Below are positions 1-10,410 of a DNA stretch of 64,000 bases, one piece after another. The notes below the pieces were generated by a model. The model had not been told where the DNA came from. It searched no databases and was given only the letters and a program-made list of their open reading frames with translations. Every line of letters starts with the position of its first letter. The stretch's first letter is position 1. Where the stretch lies: NCBI RefSeq assembly GCF_020360975.1, contig NW_025408671.1, positions 6,138,001 to 6,202,000 on the forward strand, in the 5' to 3' direction. This DNA comes from Hirsutella rhossiliensis. Lineage: Eukaryota; Ascomycota; Sordariomycetes; Hypocreales; Ophiocordycipitaceae. Position numbers and translations under genes: made by a program.

Positions 1-299
1 CTTAACCTTATAATTATATAATAATAGTACGGCGTATTAGCGGTATTTCCTAGTATTTTCCCTAGGTAGGTATAAGTATTTCTCTATAATTTCCCTGCTA
101 TATCCTTATAGTAACTTCTTAGGGAAATATCGGTATAATCCCTAAGGAACTATTATTAATTAGGAAATCGTAGTGTATTTTCCGTGTAAAATATCCTTAG
201 GGGAAATCTCCGTAAAATATCCGTATAATCCGCTCGGTTATCGTTTCTAGGATTTCCGGGTAATTTCCCGGAGTTTGCCTAGTAGCTTCCGGGTTCCTT
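1..299. other. RIP-mutated sequence, unassigned
   Basis: This stretch is AT-rich with almost no CA or TG. It contains loosely repeated motifs such as AAATATCCGTATAATCC and TTTCC/GGAAA blocks. No coding frame, LTR or inverted repeat could be matched to the other elements in the window. It may be the interior of the gypsy element whose 3' end follows. Confidence 0.5.
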
Positions 300-819
300 C
301 TTCCGCGGGGAGCCTTAGGAAGGGAGGCCGATATCGTTATAGGTACCTAGATTATCGACCGTAGGGTGTCCCGTAATACTAAGGCTTACGTAGGTCTAAG
401 CGGCCGCCGGCTACCTAAGGGCGTATATAATAGGTTACGCCCTTATTTAAATAGCTAGCTAGCTAATAAATATAGAGCTAGGTTCTAGCTACCTAAGCTA
501 ATAAGTATAGGGATAATAGAGCTAGCAGGGCTAGCACGATTAACGGGAAAGGGTAGGGTAGAGCTAGTAGTATAAGCCTAATTATATAGAATCCGCTAAT
601 AAGGCAGCGCCGCGCCGCGCTTAAGGGAGGGCATTATATAAGAGTCTTTAATTATTATAGGTTATAAGCTTAGGCTATAGCCTAAGCTATATAGTTACGT
701 ATAGAGGGCCGGATCTTATATATATATAGGCGGGCTAGCTATATATAAAAGAGCTCTATATAGCTTACTAATATTATCCTATAAATAGTACTTATATATA
801 TACCTCTACTTACTTTATA
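300..819 (+). mobile_element. 3' end of a G1-type gypsy element with LTR
   Basis: This segment matches the 3' end of the gypsy element at 35666-43062 (its bases about 42600-43062) nearly base for base, with extra C-to-T and G-to-A changes. The order is the same: untranslated 3' region, purine tract ending GGGAGGG, then an LTR of about 183 bp from 637 (TATAAGAGTC) to about 819. No 5' partner is visible, so it is a truncated copy entering from the left edge or a recombination remnant. It abuts a copia LTR fragment. Confidence 0.75.
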
Positions 820-1153
820 GTAATAGCTTCTTATAAATATAGTAAGAGATAGGATAGAGGGGCTAGTAATAGCTAAAAAGCTAGGGAAAACTAATAAAAA
901 GCTTAGTAGTTTAGTAAATATTAATAGCTTCTTTAAGTAGGATCTTCTTTATTAATTAGGATATTAAAGGGATATAAATAAAGGTATTAAATAAAGGAAA
1001 GAAGGATAATTAAAATAATATAATAATTATTCCCTTAGTATTAATTATTGCCCTTATAAGAATTAAATAACTTTACCTTACTTATTTAACCCCTTACTTC
1101 CTATTTTACCTTTATATATTTTATATATACTTCTTATATCTCTCTTTATAAGA
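820..1153 (+). mobile_element. Partial copia LTR (family C)
   Basis: This aligns with the right two thirds of the 485-bp solo LTR at 7301-7785 (GCTTCCTATAGAGG onward to CTTCGCGAGA), with CA/TG replaced by TA throughout. The left third is missing where it meets the gypsy LTR. It contains the shared block TTCTTTAAGTAGGATCTTCT. Confidence 0.75.
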
Positions 1154-1440
1154 TTAATTCCTACTATAAGTAAATAAATCTTAAATAGTAGCTGCCTTAG
1201 TATAGCTATAAAGGAATAACCCGCTCTATAAGGATATTATAATTAACTAAGTAGAGATAGATAGCTAGCAGTATACTAACGACTCTAGTATTCCGACCGT
1301 TATTATAGATCGCATACGAAGAGAGGAACCATCGACCGTTAAGAAGATATAAACGGACTATATTGTCCCGGGTTTAGAGGAAAACGGCTTTAGAAGCATC
1401 GATAAACGGAGGCCCCTAGTTACTTCCTAGTTAGAGTCGA
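1154..1440. other. Boundary between RIPped and unmutated DNA
   Basis: CA and TG are absent up to about 1310, then reappear (CGCATACG, ACCATCGACC). By about 1440 the sequence has ordinary dinucleotide content. No gene or element was recognised here. It marks the left edge of the island holding the only intact gene. Confidence 0.6.
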
Positions 1441-3656
1441 GTCAGACGCTGCAGGCCAACCACTCTCAAATTTCTGTTATGTGTATCTGGCAGTGCATGG
1501 CGGGCAAGATTTCAGCTGGCCACCGAGGCGTTTCCGCATGATGAGTGCCTTATTTGCTGCCATGCGCTGGCACCAAACTTGCCCACACGATGCCTGGGCC
1601 CCCAACGCTCGACCAACTTAGGTAGGCTCCGGCCGTGCTTGACTCGCTTTCGCCGTGAGGAAGCTTCCTAGTAGCGACATATTAACCAGGCTGAACTCTA
1701 AGAGCCTAACTAGACCATGGTGCGAGAGGCGAACGGAAGTGGAGTCAACTTGGCTTTAGAGTATCTATCGCCGACTTGAAGGCTTGGGAGGCGGCGATTT
1801 GGGAAGCATCGTGGCAACACAGCGGGGGCCAATAATACCAGCATGTAAGCTTGGTCTACATGTCGAATACCCATTGACTGCCTAGGAGAGGGAGCAGAGG
1901 AGCCGGGCGCTCTATGTCTCTCCCTATGCCCTGGGCCCCCGCGGAACTCTATCCTCGGCGCCTTGGCGCCCATTAGATGACGAGATGAGACTGCCATGAT
2001 GTGCCTGAACGTATTTTGCAATTGGCTGCCACTGCATGTACTCACTCTCTTTGCCATGGGGGTTGCTGGTATGAATGCGTCTCACGTTATTGATTTGGCG
2101 TTCTCCTTTGATCGACCTGATCTGTTTCTCACAAGCGGCCTCCACGCCCCAGAGAAAGCAGGCCAAGCAAGCCCGGATGAGAGTCGAAGTGGGACCGGTT
2201 TGATTGACTCGCTCTCCTGAAACCCTCGGGTGTTTCATCTCCATCTAGGATCCGATTAGAGATGGATATATATTATACATACATATAGCGTAAATAAACT
2301 AGCGGTCGGCGCGTCGCATTAGTCTGCCCTAGACCAAGGCGGAGAGGCAGTGTTCATCTTGTATATTTGTATGCCCACTTTGCCACGCTTTCGTCTCACC
2401 TCATCGCAACAAACCAAGAAACTTGGCCTCCCACTCGCGCTGCCCTGTGCTAGTTGCCCAATGGCCTCTTATTACACATAGAGACAATAGCCGAAGCGAT
2501 AAGATGCTCTGCTGGAGATGCTGCATTCGCATTAATTAGTTACTCGGCGCCAATCGAGTCGAGGAAAGGCCCAAGATTATGATCGAACAGGAGCCGCCCA
2601 CAGGATTGATTCCAAGATAATCCACTCTGGCCCCATAGAGCTAGTAGGACAAATTGAGCTGGCCTTGAGTTGTTGTCATAAACGATAATTTATGCGCCGG
2701 AACAAATGTCGGGCTCATGGAGGCTCCAAGACATCCACGGAGTCATTGACGGCGCTGATCTAACTGTTAATATAAGCACTTCTGGGCCCGAAATGACCGG
2801 GACTCGCCGAATCTGACAAGTAGGCATGATCGAATGAATCGCCGCCACATTTAGGTGCTGCTAGTCATACTGCTTATGCTCAGTGTTTAGCCAAGCCGTC
2901 CCTGCCAGGCTTAAGCCCCTCCTTATGGACTTGGCTTGGCTTGGCTAGCTCGGCTTATTCTATAGCAGGGACATGCATTGCCAGTTCTCCACGTGCTAGG
3001 TGAAATGTCAGGCATTTAGCACCACACGGGTCAGAGATGCGATGGCATCAGGCAATTGATGAGAATTATCTAAAGAACAAGAAGTGAGTGAACGAACGCA
3101 CGGAGTTGTGCAGCTCTTTATACACAATTGAAAAGGTCCGTCGCGTGATTACGCAGTAGCGGTTGCCTAGCAGGCAACAGCGGCGTTGCGAGTAGCATAG
3201 CCACTTCATGAATAATCATCCTAGGCAGGCTTGATATGCGACATGAAACCGCTTGCACGACAAGTCAGTCGTTCTAGTTTAAGGGTGGAATCCAACGCAA
3301 AATGTAAAAGTAGCAGGACTAGCCATCTCCATCGTCAATCAAGGTCCATCGCCCTCGGTCGGCCCCGGCAAGCGGGGATAGACCTGATTCCATGATGCAA
3401 TGCAGTTCCTGGCTGTGGCGGACGGCCTTGACTCGATGCCCAATCTTTGACAGCATGACAGCCACGACCTCTCCTATATAATGGGCCAGCTGCTGTCCTG
3501 CGAAGCTGGTGAATCTAGAATCTGCAGAGATCCCCATCTCCAGTCTCATGCAACAGTCACTTTCATTTACATAACTTTTCACTCTTTTCTCCCCACGAAG
3601 GTCACACCTCGACCATTACACTCCTTCTCTATAGGTTGCTTGAGCTTTCCGATATC
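1441..3656. other. Unmutated intergenic island upstream of the secreted-protein gene
   Basis: About 2.2 kb of unmutated, mid-GC sequence. Short open frames occur on both strands (for example 1996-2220 plus, 1924-2244 minus, 3319-3582 minus), but they overlap each other, lack recognisable domains and have no codon-level support, so none is called. A short TTGGC tandem (about 2931-2945) and a TA-rich patch (about 2265-2290) are the only repeats noticed. It could hold a decayed or multi-exon gene or the regulatory region of the downstream gene. Confidence 0.55.
3472..3483 (+). promoter_or_regulatory. Possible TATA element
   Basis: CCTATATAATGG lies about 175 bp before the ATG at 3657 and is followed by a pyrimidine-rich leader (CTCTTTTCTCCCC near 3581, CTCCTTCTCT near 3622), an arrangement common in fungal promoters. 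Position and composition are the only support. Confidence 0.3.
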
Positions 3657-5369
3657 ATGAAGTCCACACTCTTGCTTGCGTCGATCGTGGCTCTAGCCTC
3701 AGGCCTACCTCAGGTAGCTCCGAAAAGCGCGACTCCAACGCTCTCCCAAGCCGACGATGCCGCCCGTTCTACGGTGGTAGTCGGTGCTTCCAGCACGTCA
3801 TCGAGCATCGCGGCAACAGAGGGGATCGAGAACTTCCCGATCCAGGCCGCTTCAGAAGAAGAGCTCAAAGCAGCACTCCAGAAACTAGATCCAGAGCCAA
3901 AAGACATCGCTATGAAAACGATAAATCAGGTTGCAAACACCCCCAAAAACTCCAGTAGGGAAGCCCGACCCCCCGTGGCAAAGCGGAATGAGAAGCGTAA
4001 GATGGGCGAGGATAACAAGAACCCGTATAACCCAAGTGACGACCAGATCTCGACGGTCGCGCAAGACAAGGATAACCAAAGTGCCGGCGAGAAGGTGATA
4101 TCGATCGACGCAGCCATCGTTATCATTGCGAAAGTCTCCTCCAGCGTAGCGGAAGCAGACCAAGGCAAAGGAGCCGGCACTACAGCCTCCAATGTTCAGG
4201 TCACCGTCGAACTCATGGTCGGAGTCTTTTGCAAAGCAAAGACTCAAGCTGTGGCGGCCTTGGTCGAAATCAGCGTCTCCATGGCGCTGGGTCGGGAGTC
4301 TCCCGAAAAGATTGAAGCGAGCTTGAGGGCCTTCATAGCAATTGCCGTCAAGAAAAGGGATGCGGACAGCACTTCGAACTCCAAGCAGAGCATTGAGAGC
4401 TCCAAGCAGAGTATTGGGAGCTCCACGCAGAGCATTGGAAGCTCCACGCAGAGCACCAAGAGCTCCACGCAGAGCTCCGGCCCCGCCCAGACAACTGGTC
4501 TCGACGGCAGCGACGGTGTAACCAATACGAACGTCCCTGCCCCGGATCCCCACAGCGACAGCTCTATCTTTGTCAGCATGGAAGTCCGCCAAGCCGTCTT
4601 CGCGAACTGCAAAAATCAGCTGAGTCAGCAGCTGATTATCGCCGGCTTCGAGATGCGCCTCAAGGGTATCGACATCAACGCCGCCATCTCCATCAAGGCG
4701 GGTGTCTTGGCCATTGGCTCCGCTAAGCAGGGCGAGTCGGGCAACCCAGACAAAACCGAGGTGGAGAAATCGAGCCAGTCGGGCAACCCAGCCAAGACCG
4801 AGGTGGAGAAATCGAGCCAGTCAGGCAACCCAGCCAAGACCGAGGTGGAGAAATCGAGCCAGTCGGGCATTCCAGGCCAGACTGACAAGTCAGACAATGG
4901 GCTTGACAATAGTTCCAAGACCGAAAAAACCATCACAGTTTTCGTCCAAGTTTGCATTGACAAAATACTGAATGCCCGAGACCCCGGCAGCCGCAACGCC
5001 CCCAACGTCGGCGGCAAGCCCAAGAATGTTATGGCTTCCGAAGACAAACCCGATAAAAATGATAAGTACTCCGAAAACCTGTCCGGTGACGGGGCCACAG
5101 GCCTCGATAGCGGGGAACAGCCTGCGAATGAAGGGGTCTCCAGCAACAAGGCCGATGAAAATGGCGGGGTCTCCAGCCTTGAATCCACCGAGCTTGTCCT
5201 ACAAGTTGTCATTGAAATGCAGTTGCCCAAAAAGGTCAAGACAGCGGTAGAAGATGTTAAGGCTGAGAAGACCAATTCGATCACAAGTCAGAATCAGGGT
5301 ATCGGCGCCAATACGAGAACCTCTCTCGCCACCGGGAAGGAGCCTGTCGACCTCTCGTGCAAATCGTGA
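3657..5369 (+). CDS. Predicted secreted, repeat-rich protein of unknown function
   Basis: A 570-residue protein, the only long intact frame in the window. The start is the ATG at 3657. The frame stays open to 3636 without another ATG, and a signal peptide follows this Met directly (MKSTLLLASIVALASG, cleavage likely around residue 16). Possible Kex2 sites are KR at 109-110 and 113-114 and KKR at 232-234; NSS at 98-100 is a possible N-glycosylation site. Five 7-residue Ser/Gln repeats (241-275) and three 14-residue repeats (360-401) form hydrophilic linkers. Between them lie Val/Ile/Ala-rich segments (about 146-233, 303-355, 424-440, 510-532) that look like diverged modules. Three of the four cysteines (192, 318, 433) fall one per segment and the fourth is at 568. 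No introns are needed. CA/TG content is normal. No known family was recognised. Secretion plus isolation in repeat-rich DNA fits an effector or wall-associated protein, which is inference only. Confidence 0.8.
   Translation: MKSTLLLASIVALASGLPQVAPKSATPTLSQADDAARSTVVVGASSTSSSIAATEGIENFPIQAASEEELKAALQKLDPEPKDIAMKTINQVANTPKNSSREARPPVAKRNEKRKMGEDNKNPYNPSDDQISTVAQDKDNQSAGEKVISIDAAIVIIAKVSSSVAEADQGKGAGTTASNVQVTVELMVGVFCKAKTQAVAALVEISVSMALGRESPEKIEASLRAFIAIAVKKRDADSTSNSKQSIESSKQSIGSSTQSIGSSTQSTKSSTQSSGPAQTTGLDGSDGVTNTNVPAPDPHSDSSIFVSMEVRQAVFANCKNQLSQQLIIAGFEMRLKGIDINAAISIKAGVLAIGSAKQGESGNPDKTEVEKSSQSGNPAKTEVEKSSQSGNPAKTEVEKSSQSGIPGQTDKSDNGLDNSSKTEKTITVFVQVCIDKILNARDPGSRNAPNVGGKPKNVMASEDKPDKNDKYSENLSGDGATGLDSGEQPANEGVSSNKADENGGVSSLESTELVLQVVIEMQLPKKVKTAVEDVKAEKTNSITSQNQGIGANTRTSLATGKEPVDLSCKS
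4377..4481 (+). repeat. Five 21-bp coding tandem repeats (Ser/Gln linker)
   Basis: Five in-frame 21-bp units of the type AGCTCCACGCAGAGCATTGG encode heptads SSxQSxx, residues 241-275 of the secreted protein. Units differ by only a few bases and are not RIPped, consistent with recent slippage expansion. Confidence 0.9.
4734..4901 (+). repeat. 42-bp coding tandem repeats, three near-perfect plus one degenerate
   Basis: Units at 4734-4775, 4776-4817 and 4818-4859 encode the 14-residue motif QSGNPxKTEVEKSS; a fourth at 4860-4901 begins QSGIPGQTDKS and then diverges. The first three are almost identical at the DNA level, so repeat number is likely to vary between strains. Confidence 0.9.
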
Positions 5370-5994
5370 CGGATTGCTTCAGCATAGAAATGGCTCGGGA
5401 AACGTCGGCCCCTGGTATAAGGAAGCAGCGGGTTTTCTATAGAACGGATTACATGCAAGAGACACAATGGCTTGTGCTTGCTGGCTTTTCTCATCCATCG
5501 CCCTTGCTCGCGATTCGCTGTGACTGCTCGACTTTAAACTTGACCCCTCGCCATTCTACGTGCCGCGGGTGCTGTCAGTGTGTTGGAACTTCGAAGAAGC
5601 AATGACTCGCCTCGTGGTTCTTGACCTCTGGGAGTCTCATCTCATCGATTTGCCATTGGGTCATTCACCAGCCGTCTTTGCGTGCATTATAAGGGCACCA
5701 GGGAAGCTACAATGCTTGGTTTAGACCCTTCCAATGCGGCACCGTCCTGTAGTATCTTTTGTGGCTTCGTAGCCTAGACATCCGCTCTCTCGTCTTGCCG
5801 CCCATACTTTATACACTCACCAAAAGGGGCTGCCGACCGTTGGGCGAGACGAGGACAGGCGGCAGTGGTGCCTAAACTCGTTCCCGTGGAGCGGCGCCAT
5901 TATCACCTTTTCCTAGATAGCTTCTAATTACCTGATCAAATATCGGCCACGTACCCTATCACACAATAAGGGGCACGGACAGTAATTATAGATG
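5370..5994. other. Unmutated 3' flank of the gene
   Basis: Ordinary composition with no frame or repeat I could support. No clear polyadenylation signal was identified. The stretch ends at the outer end of the MULE terminal repeat at 5995. Confidence 0.5.
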
Positions 5995-6024
5995 AGTATT
6001 ACTATTTGTACAAAGACACATCGC

Positions 6025-6034
6025 TATTCGTATG
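6025..6034. repeat. Left target-site duplication of MULE-A
   Basis: TATTCGTATG here matches TATTCGTATA at 11103-11112 on the other side of MULE-A. The single difference is G to A within TG, the RIP change. Duplications of 8-11 bp are typical of MULEs. Confidence 0.85.
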
Positions 6035-6218
6035 AGTATTGCTATTTACACAATAGCATATTGCTGTTTGCACACTCGGCCCATTTTTAAGATACGTACC
6101 AAAGCCAGCCCGCCCCGCCTATTTATACCGCGCGCGCCTGGCAAGTACCCGTACCGCCTAAATGCCCGCACCCGCGCCTACGCCCGCCCGCACACACACA
6201 CACAACCCGCACACATAT
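6035..6218. repeat. Left terminal inverted repeat of MULE-A (unmutated)
   Basis: About 184 bp that still has CA and TG, including a CACACACACACACA run near 6191. The reverse complement at the right end has TATATATATATATA at the same place. Confidence 0.9.
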
Positions 6219-6253
6219 AAGAGGCAATAAAGGCCATATAACGCATGCCTCTT
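6219..6253. repeat. Small hairpin next to the MULE-A terminal repeat
   Basis: AAGAGGCA (6219-6226) and TGCCTCTT (6246-6253) form an 8-bp stem directly inside the terminal repeat. The same hairpin occurs in MULE-B at 11236-11270, with several loop changes that leave the stem intact. Its role is unknown; a transposase-binding or 3'-end signal is possible. Confidence 0.5.
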
Positions 6254-7300
6254 AATTCGCTCAAATAACGCATTTCCGGGCCTTAAGCTCGAAGTTGCAA
6301 CAATCGGCCCGTCAATTGACCCGGCTCCTCCTTGGCCCTTACGGCTATATAGGCGGCGGCGGCGTCGCCGCCTCAATTGCATCCCACTCAACGATCCCTC
6401 CAACGCCTGACGAAGCCGGCTGCCCTGACAAAGCCGGCTGCACTGACGAAGCCGGCGGCGCGCCCCTCCTGCCGCGTCCTCCTCTTGATCCCCTTCCCCT
6501 TATATTTCCTCGAGCTGATGATCCTTGTTGTGACGCTGCGAGAGACCGCGGGCTATAGCTAAGTTCATTAATCTCGTCGCGCCCCCGGCGCCTTCGAACG
6601 CTTGCGTTGAGCCGCGTTGAGCTAGCCTGACTCGAATTAGGTAGCTGGGATGCCCTTATAGCCGGCTGTGACTGTGATGCCGTCTATAATGCCGTCTATG
6701 ATGCCGTCTATGATGCTGTCTGTAATACCCTCGCTATGAGGGAGCTTGGTATAGGTAGCTTATTATTACGGGGCCGGCCGCGTGTAATAGTAATAACGTC
6801 GGGGTCGCTGATTCGTAGCAATGGCTCCTCGAGGTCCTAATAGTAGTAATTAGTATTAAATTTACCTAAAAAGGAGGCGGTTTCTTTACTAACGGCTTCT
6901 TAAGCTACTATCGCGAGAGAATATTATACTTTTTAGGCGTTAACCTAGCTTAAAGGCGTTAAAGGATCGTATACGCATAAGGCAGCCTAAGTTAGTATAT
7001 AAATCGCCCGCTATAAGGCCGTAATAGCTATAGCTCCCGCGTTAGTAAAGGTATCGCGGCGAGGGCAAGCCTATATTATATAGTAAGTAGGTTAACTGCT
7101 TCGTAGGTAATTTTTATACTAAGATCCCCAAGCTAAGTCTGCCTAAGCAACTAACGCCTTTATTATATCTCTTACTAGGCAGCCGTTTATATATATATTA
7201 TCTCTTTATTCTTTATTATCTATATAAGGGCATCGTAAAGATATAAGAGGTTAGAGGTACCTATAACTAAATAAGACTTTATATCCTTATAGGTGGTCGT

Positions 7301-7785
7301 TGTCGCGAAGCGTGGCCTGATTTCGCAGTTCTCGGAGATATCCCTTGGCACGAGGGACCAAGGAAGCTGAAAACACCCGGTGTAGAAGAAGGAAGAAGGA
7401 GCTAAAAAGAGGTGTAGAAAGGAGGGTAGGGGCATAAGGGGAAGCAGAAGTGGCGATGGCTTCCTATAGAGGTGGCGAGAGATAAGACGGATAGGCCGGC
7501 AACGGCTAGAAAGGAGGGGAAAAACCGGCAAAAAGCTCGGTAGTCGAAAGGACATTAGTGGCTTCTTTAAGTAGGATCTTCTTTATTAATTAAGATGCTA
7601 AACGGGTATAAAGAGGGGCGTTAGATAGAGGAAAGAAGGATAATTAAGGCAATATAATAATTACTCCCCTGCCTTAATTGCTGCTCCCGTAAGAATTAAA
7701 TCTCTCTGCCCTGCCTATCCGACCCCTTACTTTTAATTTTACCTTCGTGCATTTTTATGCACTTCTCGTATCTCTCTTCGCGAGA
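7301..7785 (+). mobile_element. Solo copia LTR (family C), largely unmutated
   Basis: A 485-bp LTR starting TGTCGCGAAGCG and ending CTTCGCGAGA, flanked by the perfect 5-bp duplication GTCGT (7296-7300 and 7786-7790). It retains many CA and TG dinucleotides while DNA on both sides is depleted. The RIPped 3' LTR of the copia element at 54259-54744 is the same sequence. A solo LTR arises by recombination between the two LTRs of a full element. Confidence 0.9.
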
Positions 7786-8864
7786 GTCGTAACTAGGCTA
7801 TTTACCCGCTGCCTAAAGTTACGATATTAACTAATAAAGCAGCCTGCCTACTACTTACGCTATAGTATATATTCGTTTAAGATATATATTATAATATACC
7901 CTTAGTATTAACTAAAGGTCTTATTAAGCTACCGCTACGCCTTATAGAAATCCGCTTTAGTTTTCGAGTAAATAACGCGCTTTTAAGCTAGGAATATTCC
8001 TTTACGGCTAAATTCGACTTCCCTATCGTCTAGACTAAATATAGTAGCGGCGGCGGCGTTAGCGGCTCCTTATTTAGTAGCCTCTTAAGCGAGGATAGCT
8101 TTTACTTCCTAAGGGACCTCTATATTAGTAGAGTTTTTAGGGCTATTAGGATCTACTAGGTCTTTCTAGTAGGACTAGATTCGAGCTTAAATATTACTAT
8201 TAATATAGAATATATAGAGTTATTATTACGTTAAGGGGAAAATATAAAGGAGGGCGTTTTTAAGGGTAGCTTCTTTATCTATAATAACTATAGAGGGCTC
8301 TTATACCCTAACCTATATATAAAGAGCGTTAAGGGACTTATATAGCTACTAGTATCCCTTTTCTTTCTCTAAGTTAATAAGGCTAAAGGCGAAGTTAGCT
8401 AAGGACTTTTAGTTAGTAACTCTAGTAACCTAGAAAAGAAAGAGACTAAAGCAGTTAGTTTTATATATATTATCGAGGCTAAGAACCTTAGGGAAATGTT
8501 TCTATATCTTTTAATACTATAGATAGGTCTATAATACGCCTTAAATCTTATTTTTATTATATAGGTCGAATTTAACGTAATAGGGAAGATCGCTTACCTA
8601 AAGATACCGTAAAAACGCTTATATTACCGTTATACTACTAAGAGCTTTAAAATAGATGTTTTAGCGGTCGTTATAGATATCTTTAATATAAAAAAACGCT
8701 ATTAAAGGTTTAGCTTTATATAAGATAGTTAATATCTCTCGAGCTAGTAGTGCTTTATATTAAGAGAGGTTCCGCTTAAGAGCTTACTATATATTAGTCC
8801 GCTAGCGATAAATATTATATATAAAGGGATTAAGGGAAGGCCTATAGTTATAGCGATCCTTAGT

Positions 8865-10410
8865 TATAAGGGCTTTTGCCCTATATAGGCCTAGACTAGG
8901 GTCTAGGCTAACTCTATATATAAGCGGCCTCCGCGCTTATATAGGCTAGGCCTATACTTCTCTTCCTTTTCCCCTTTATAGATTATTAACCTTCTTTTAA
9001 TAGACCGCACCTAAGCCTATACCTCTACCTACTCTATAATAGTATAATCTACCCTTTATTTTACCCTCTCTATATCCCTATATATAAAATAGCTATTTTT
9101 CTAGCTGCCTTTAAAGCCGACGTTTAATTACCTAGTTTAGTTAAACCGCCCGCGCTAGTATATATACACGCGAAATATCCGTACTCTTATAGTCGTAAAA
9201 TTAAGGTAAATATAATACTTAGTTCGCCTAGGCAATTAAGAGCCTCTTATAATAATAGGGCTCCGTACGACTAAGAGCGGTACTACTATACCTTAGTAAG
9301 TTCGACGGCTCCTTTATAGAGCTTAAGCTATAGCTACTTTATATAAAAGCGAAGCTCTATACTAATAGCGCTATAATAAGGGATATCCGCGCCTAATTTA
9401 ACTATCTTTATACGAGCCTATCCCTATACCTATAAAGGTAATAAGTTTCTTTTTTTATCTTCTTCTATAGTATAAAAAGAGGATAACGCTAGTAATATTA
9501 TAGATATCTCTATCTCTGCCTTAAGGACTAAGGATAAAAAGAGGTAGTAATAGGAGGGTCGCTATATAGGCTATAGTAGTAAATCCTACTAGTTTTTAAA
9601 GTACCTACGCTAGGAGGCGCGGGTAAACGCACTCTAAGTAGTAGAGGGGCGTATGCGCTAGGACGGAAAGGAGGTTAAGTTTAACGATAGCGACTCTAGC
9701 GACGAGTAATCTTAGTAACGCCTCTATAGGCTTCGTCGGCGTTCCCTCGCGTATAGTAGTAGCTACTATATAAACGGGACGTATGCCTATAGTAACTAAA
9801 AGGGCGGCTAAGATATAAGAAGGCCGCTAATATAATATAACTATAGTAAAAGGGAGTGCCCGTATAGCCCTATATAGGAGGGAGCGGAGCTTTATATACC
9901 GGAGTACTATCCCTTACGTTGCGGTACTAAGAGCTACTACCGTGCGCCGATATAGGGGGGGCGGGATACTATAAGCTTACTAAAGCTAGCTACGCGCCGT
10001 TCTACTTACTTCTACTCCCTAGCTATAAGTGCTAAAGCCCGACTCCTAGGGCGCGGCCCCTATTAATAATATAGTCTATCCGAGAAGCTCGCTTAGGAGG
10101 GTATTATACGTTATTTACTAATATTTTTTCCGCGACTAAGTATACGTAGTCCGCGTAAGGGTTCCGTCCCCTTAAGCGCGGTATTAAGTATTATTTATAG
10201 GCGCGCCTCTTTAAAAGCTAGGTAGGGGTATAATATAAGGGCTTTTGCCCTATATAAGCTTAGACTAGGGTCTAGGCTAAGTCTATATATAAGCGGCCTC
10301 TACGCTTATATAGGCTAGGCCTATACTTCTCTTTCTTTTCCCTTTTATAGGTTATTAACCTTCTTTTAATAGACCGTACTTAAGCCTATACCTCTACCTA
10401 CTCTATAATA
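8865..10410 (+). mobile_element. Gag-only LTR element (TRIM-like), copy 1
   Basis: A 1546-bp element with two 177-bp LTRs (8865-9041 and 10234-10410; start TATAAGGGCTTTTGCC, end CTACTCTATAATA) and the perfect target duplication TTAGT (8860-8864, 10411-10415). The terminal TA...TA pairs are RIPped TG...CA. A purine tract GGTAGGGG precedes the right LTR. The only coding trace is a gag/capsid-like frame near 9300-9460 (KFDGSFIELKL, then AKLYTNSAIIRDIRA). No protease, RT or integrase is present. It lies in the MULE-A transposase gene. A second copy is at 58703-60249. Confidence 0.9.

Noticed and set aside
1710..3582. Short open frames in the upstream island (62-115 codons)
   Set aside because: They overlap on opposite strands, lack domains or signal peptides, and match chance expectation in mid-GC DNA.
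3636..3656. Upstream extension of the secreted-protein frame to a TTG at 3636
   Set aside because: Nuclear fungal genes start at ATG; the ATG at 3657 is followed directly by a signal peptide.
3710..5284. Other open frames overlapping the secreted-protein gene on both strands
   Set aside because: They are shadows of the repeat-rich, stop-poor coding sequence and have no signal or domain of their own.
6032..6562. Plus-strand open frames in the MULE ends (also 11366-11575)
   Set aside because: They lie opposite the transposase tail and inside terminal repeats; conservation follows from the repeat, not from coding.
7220..7555. Minus-strand open frame across the solo LTR
   Set aside because: It runs through an LTR and its flank and ends within the LTR; not a gene.
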